From the NCBI GenBank assembly GCA_005883175.1, contig VAYV01000044.1, positions 1 to 7,145 on the forward strand: 7,145 nt of DNA, given 5' to 3'. Position 1 is the stretch's first letter. Every line of letters begins with the position of its first letter. Under the pieces are notes generated by a model, which saw only the letters and a program-made list of their open reading frames with translations, was not told the origin of the DNA and did no database searches. Both the position numbers and the translations under genes were made by a program. This document shows, piece by piece, positions 4,285 to 7,145 of the stretch. The stretch comes from Actinomycetota bacterium (GTDB lineage Bacteria > Actinomycetota > AC-67).

Positions 4285-7145
4285 ATGGGCTGGGATCCTC
4301 GGATCGAACGGGACGCCTGCGGCATCGGCTTCGTCGCCGATGCCGAAGGCCGGTCGAGCCGCGCGATGGTCGAGACGGCCATCAGCGCGCTCTGCAACGT
4401 CCGCCACCGCGGCGCCGTCGCATCCGACGCCAAGACGGGCGACGGGGCAGGGCTGCTCGTCCCGATCTCCGGTCGTTTCTTCGCCGCGGAGGCCACCCGG
4501 CTCGGGCTGCCGGAGGTCGAACCGGAGTGGATCGGCGTCGGCATGGTCTTCGTCATGGACGACACCTCCGAGCTCGATCTCCAGCGCATCGTCGAGGAAG
4601 CCTGTCGCGCGGAAGCGATCGACGTGATCGCGTGGCGCGACGTTCCGGTCGAGCACAACGCGCTCGGCGGGCGCGCGCTCGCGTTGATGCCGCGCATCCG
4701 TCAGGCGCTGCTGCTGCGGCCGGTCGGCGTCGACGCCGACGAGGCCGAGCGGCACTGCCACCGCGCCCGCCGTCGCGCGGAAAAGACGATCTTGCACGAG
4801 GGCCGCACGATCTACTTCCCGTCGTTCAGCTTCCGCACCGTGACGTACAAGGCCCTGGTCGCGGCCGATCAGCTCGCCGAGTTCTACAAGGACCTGGCCG
4901 ACCCGCGCTTCGACGCGTCGTTCGTGATCTATCACCAGCGCTACTCGACGAACACGTCACCGTCGTGGACGCGCGCGCAGCCGTTCCGGATGCTCTGCCA
5001 CAACGGTGAGATCAACACCATCGCCGGCAACGTCAACCGTATGCGCTCGCGCGAGGGCCGGCTCGGTAAGTGGTCGCTACTCGAGGAAGAAGTGCTGCGG
5101 CCGGTGATCGACGAAACGGGCTCGGACTCCGCGATGCTCGACAACGCGATCGAGCTGCTGGTGCGCGAGGGCCCGAAGCCGGGGGAGAGCCGCGACATCC
5201 GCCACGTCGTGGCGATGATGATCCCCGCGGCGTGGGAGCGCGCGGCGGACATGGACCCGCAGGTCGCCGACTTCTATCGCTGGCACGCGTCGCTGATGGA
5301 GCCGTGGGACGGCCCGGCCGGCCTGATCTTCACCGACGGGTTCCGCGTAGGCGCATCGTTGGACCGCAACGGGCTGCGTCCCCTGCGCACGTTCGTGTGC
5401 GACGACGGCCTGATCGCCGTTGGGTCCGAGGCCGGCGCCGTTTCGCTGCGCGGGCACGGCCGCGTGCGGCGAGGTAAGCTCGGACCGGGCGACATGATCT
5501 TCGTCGACCCTACAGACGGCGGTTTCCAAGCAGACCCCGTGAAGCGCATCGCGGCACAGCGCCCGTTCGGCTTGTGGCTGTCCGAGTACCGCGCGGACGC
5601 GTCGCCCGGTGATCCGCAGGTCGAGATCCCCGACGAGCTGACGCAGCTGCAGATCACGCACGGCGTCACGCGCGAGGAGATCACGTTGGTGCTGCGACCG
5701 TCGGCGACGAACGGCAAAGAGCCGACGTTCTCGATGGGAGACGACACCGCGGCCGCGGTGTTCAGCGAGCACCGCCGGCCGCTCTACAACTACTTCAAGC
5801 AGCGCTTCGCGCAAGTCACCAATCCGGCGATCGACCACCTGCGCGAGCGGCACGTGATGAGCCTGCGCACGCTGCTCGGCCCGCGCGACCCCGTTCTCTG
5901 GGAGCGGCCGGAAGGCGGCGCGCTGCTCGAGTACGAGACGTTCCTGTTGTTCAAGCCACCGGGTGGCACGTTCTTAGACGCCACGTTTGCCGCCGCCGAC
6001 GGCGCCGACGGGTTGCGCGCGGCGATCGCGTCGCTGGCGGAAGGCGCCGAGCGCGCGGCGACGACCGGCAGCGCCATCTTGGTGATCAGCGACGAGAACG
6101 TGTCGGCCGAGCGCGCGCCGGTGCCGTCGTTGCTTGCGGTCGGCGCCGTTAACACCGCGCTTCTGAGAGCCGGGCACCGCACGCGCACGTCGATCGTCGT
6201 GCAGACCGACGATGCGCGCGAGTCTCACCACTTCGCGTGTCTGCTCGGGTACGGCGCCGAAGCGATCTATCCGCGGCTGGCGCTCGCGACCGTGTCGCAG
6301 CTGGCGTCCGGCGGACGCACGCGCGACATCGCCTCGCCGGAGCAGGCGTTGCTGAACTACCGCACTGCAGCCGAGGAAGGCGTGCTCAAGATCCTTTCGA
6401 AGATGGGGATCAGCTGCGTCGACTCCTATCGCGGCGCGCAGATCTTCGACGCGGTCGGCCTGTCGCAAGAGATCGTCGACCTCTGCTTCGAAGGGACGCC
6501 CTCGCCGGTCGGCGGCGTCGGTTTCGAAGAGATCGCCGCCGACGTGCTCGCGCGCCACACCGAAGCGTTCGGCGGCGAAGCGCCGAAGCTCGCGAACCCC
6601 GGCTTTATCAAGTTCCACCGCGATGGTGAATACCACCAGACCAACCCCAACGTCGTCCGCCATATGCACGAGACCGTCGACCCCGGCTTGGTGCACTTGA
6701 AGTCGACGAAAGCCGCCGATGAGGAAGGTGAAGAGGAAGTCGACATAACCGAGTCGGACACCGACGCCGGCGAGAAAGCAGCACACGTGCTGCAGAGCGC
6801 GATTGCTGCAGACCCCAGCTACGACCAGTACTTGAATTTCGCGCGGATAGTGAACGAGCGGCCTCCGGCGGCGCTCCGCGATCTGCTCGAGATGGTTCCG
6901 GCGGCGGAGCCGATCCCCTTGGCGGAGGTGGAACCCGTCGGCGACATCACGAGACGGTTCTCGACGGGTGCGATCAGCCACGGCGCGATCAGCAAGGAGG
7001 CGCACGAGACGCTGGCGATCGCGCTGCGCCGCATCGGAGGCAAGGCGAACACCGGCGAGGGCGGGGAGGACCCCGCCCGCTACCACACCGAGAAGAACTC
7101 GGCGATCAAGCAGGTCGCGTCCGGGCGATTCGGCGTGACGCCGGA
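4285..7145 (+). CDS. gltB: Glutamate synthase large subunit (partial, 3' cut)
   Basis: The first 953 residues of the NADPH-type glutamate synthase alpha subunit are present; full-length proteins have about 1,500. With the small subunit it makes two glutamates from glutamine and 2-oxoglutarate. An 11-residue propeptide precedes Cys12 (DACGIGF), the N-terminal nucleophile of class II glutamine amidotransferases after cleavage. HQRYSTNT (217-224), CHNGEINT (238-245), GSDSAMLDN (279-287) and DRNGLRPLR (360-368) mark that domain. The central domain follows (about 440-780), with KMGIS and SYRGAQIFDAVGL near 710. An acidic linker (about 810-830) leads into the FMN domain (FSTGAISHGAISKEAHETLA from 892, GGKANTGEGGED at 918-929). 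The Fe-S cysteines lie beyond the window. The ATG is preceded by the purine-rich AGAAGAGG (4271-4278). The coding frame is unbroken. The gltD gene would be expected downstream. Confidence 0.96.
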   Translation, partial: MGWDPRIERDACGIGFVADAEGRSSRAMVETAISALCNVRHRGAVASDAKTGDGAGLLVPISGRFFAAEATRLGLPEVEPEWIGVGMVFVMDDTSELDLQRIVEEACRAEAIDVIAWRDVPVEHNALGGRALALMPRIRQALLLRPVGVDADEAERHCHRARRRAEKTILHEGRTIYFPSFSFRTVTYKALVAADQLAEFYKDLADPRFDASFVIYHQRYSTNTSPSWTRAQPFRMLCHNGEINTIAGNVNRMRSREGRLGKWSLLEEEVLRPVIDETGSDSAMLDNAIELLVREGPKPGESRDIRHVVAMMIPAAWERAADMDPQVADFYRWHASLMEPWDGPAGLIFTDGFRVGASLDRNGLRPLRTFVCDDGLIAVGSEAGAVSLRGHGRVRRGKLGPGDMIFVDPTDGGFQADPVKRIAAQRPFGLWLSEYRADASPGDPQVEIPDELTQLQITHGVTREEITLVLRPSATNGKEPTFSMGDDTAAAVFSEHRRPLYNYFKQRFAQVTNPAIDHLRERHVMSLRTLLGPRDPVLWERPEGGALLEYETFLLFKPPGGTFLDATFAAADGADGLRAAIASLAEGAERAATTGSAILVISDENVSAERAPVPSLLAVGAVNTALLRAGHRTRTSIVVQTDDARESHHFACLLGYGAEAIYPRLALATVSQLASGGRTRDIASPEQALLNYRTAAEEGVLKILSKMGISCVDSYRGAQIFDAVGLSQEIVDLCFEGTPSPVGGVGFEEIAADVLARHTEAFGGEAPKLANPGFIKFHRDGEYHQTNPNVVRHMHETVDPGLVHLKSTKAADEEGEEEVDITESDTDAGEKAAHVLQSAIAADPSYDQYLNFARIVNERPPAALRDLLEMVPAAEPIPLAEVEPVGDITRRFSTGAISHGAISKEAHETLAIALRRIGGKANTGEGGEDPARYHTEKNSAIKQVASGRFGVTP

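Noticed and set aside
4099..4935. 278-codon open frame on the - strand
   Set aside because: It covers antisense gltB sequence plus the intergenic promoter region, with no motif or ribosome binding site supporting it.
5974..7086. 370-codon open frame on the - strand
   Set aside because: It is antisense to gltB, Arg-rich, typical of long shadow frames in GC-rich DNA.

Overview
The window looks like chromosomal DNA from a high-GC bacterium, most likely an actinomycete-type (Actinomycetota) lineage. The evidence is strong G/C preference at third codon positions, an AAGGAGG-type ribosome binding site, tRNA genes with no encoded CCA, a terminator stem lacking a U-tract, and an apparent GlnR-type nitrogen-control box upstream of glutamate synthase. 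No species can be named from the sequence.

Region 1 (1-605) is a tightly packed tRNA array on the + strand. Five cloverleaves can be drawn base by base: Gln-CTG, Met-CAT, Phe-GAA, Leu-CAG and Thr-CGT, with spacers of only 4-8 nt. They are followed by a tRNA-like remnant with a clear T-arm and by a degenerate class II, Ser-CGA-like cloverleaf. None encodes CCA. Several have lost bases that hold the tRNA elbow together: U8, A14 and A21 in the Met gene, and G18 plus U55 in the Phe gene. The Leu gene is almost textbook. This is the signature of the degenerate tRNA arrays described on bacterial mobile elements and phages. The array probably continues upstream of base 1.

Region 2 (606-1455): with no terminator in between, the array runs into a gene for a small SPFH/band-7 (slipin-like) protein that has no membrane helix. 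A perfect 14-bp inverted repeat closes the unit. The tRNAs and the SPFH protein may therefore form one transcription unit. This is the part of the window most likely to hide an undescribed system.

Region 3 (1456-4100): a lipoprotein-type PQQ-dependent sugar dehydrogenase homologue on the + strand, possibly translated from a leaderless GTG-start mRNA, converges on a DEAD-box RNA helicase gene on the - strand. Their stop codons overlap by 4 nt. The helicase leader contains repeats that can form mutually exclusive hairpins.

Region 4 (4101-7145): a divergent intergenic region carries a GlnR-like box, a plausible sigma-70-type promoter and an intrinsic terminator lying just upstream of the gltB start. 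The large subunit of glutamate synthase (gltB) then runs off the right edge. The visible part covers the glutamine amidotransferase domain, the central domain and the beginning of the FMN domain. Regions 3 and 4 look like ordinary housekeeping or metabolic DNA; the array plus SPFH unit is the accessory-looking part.
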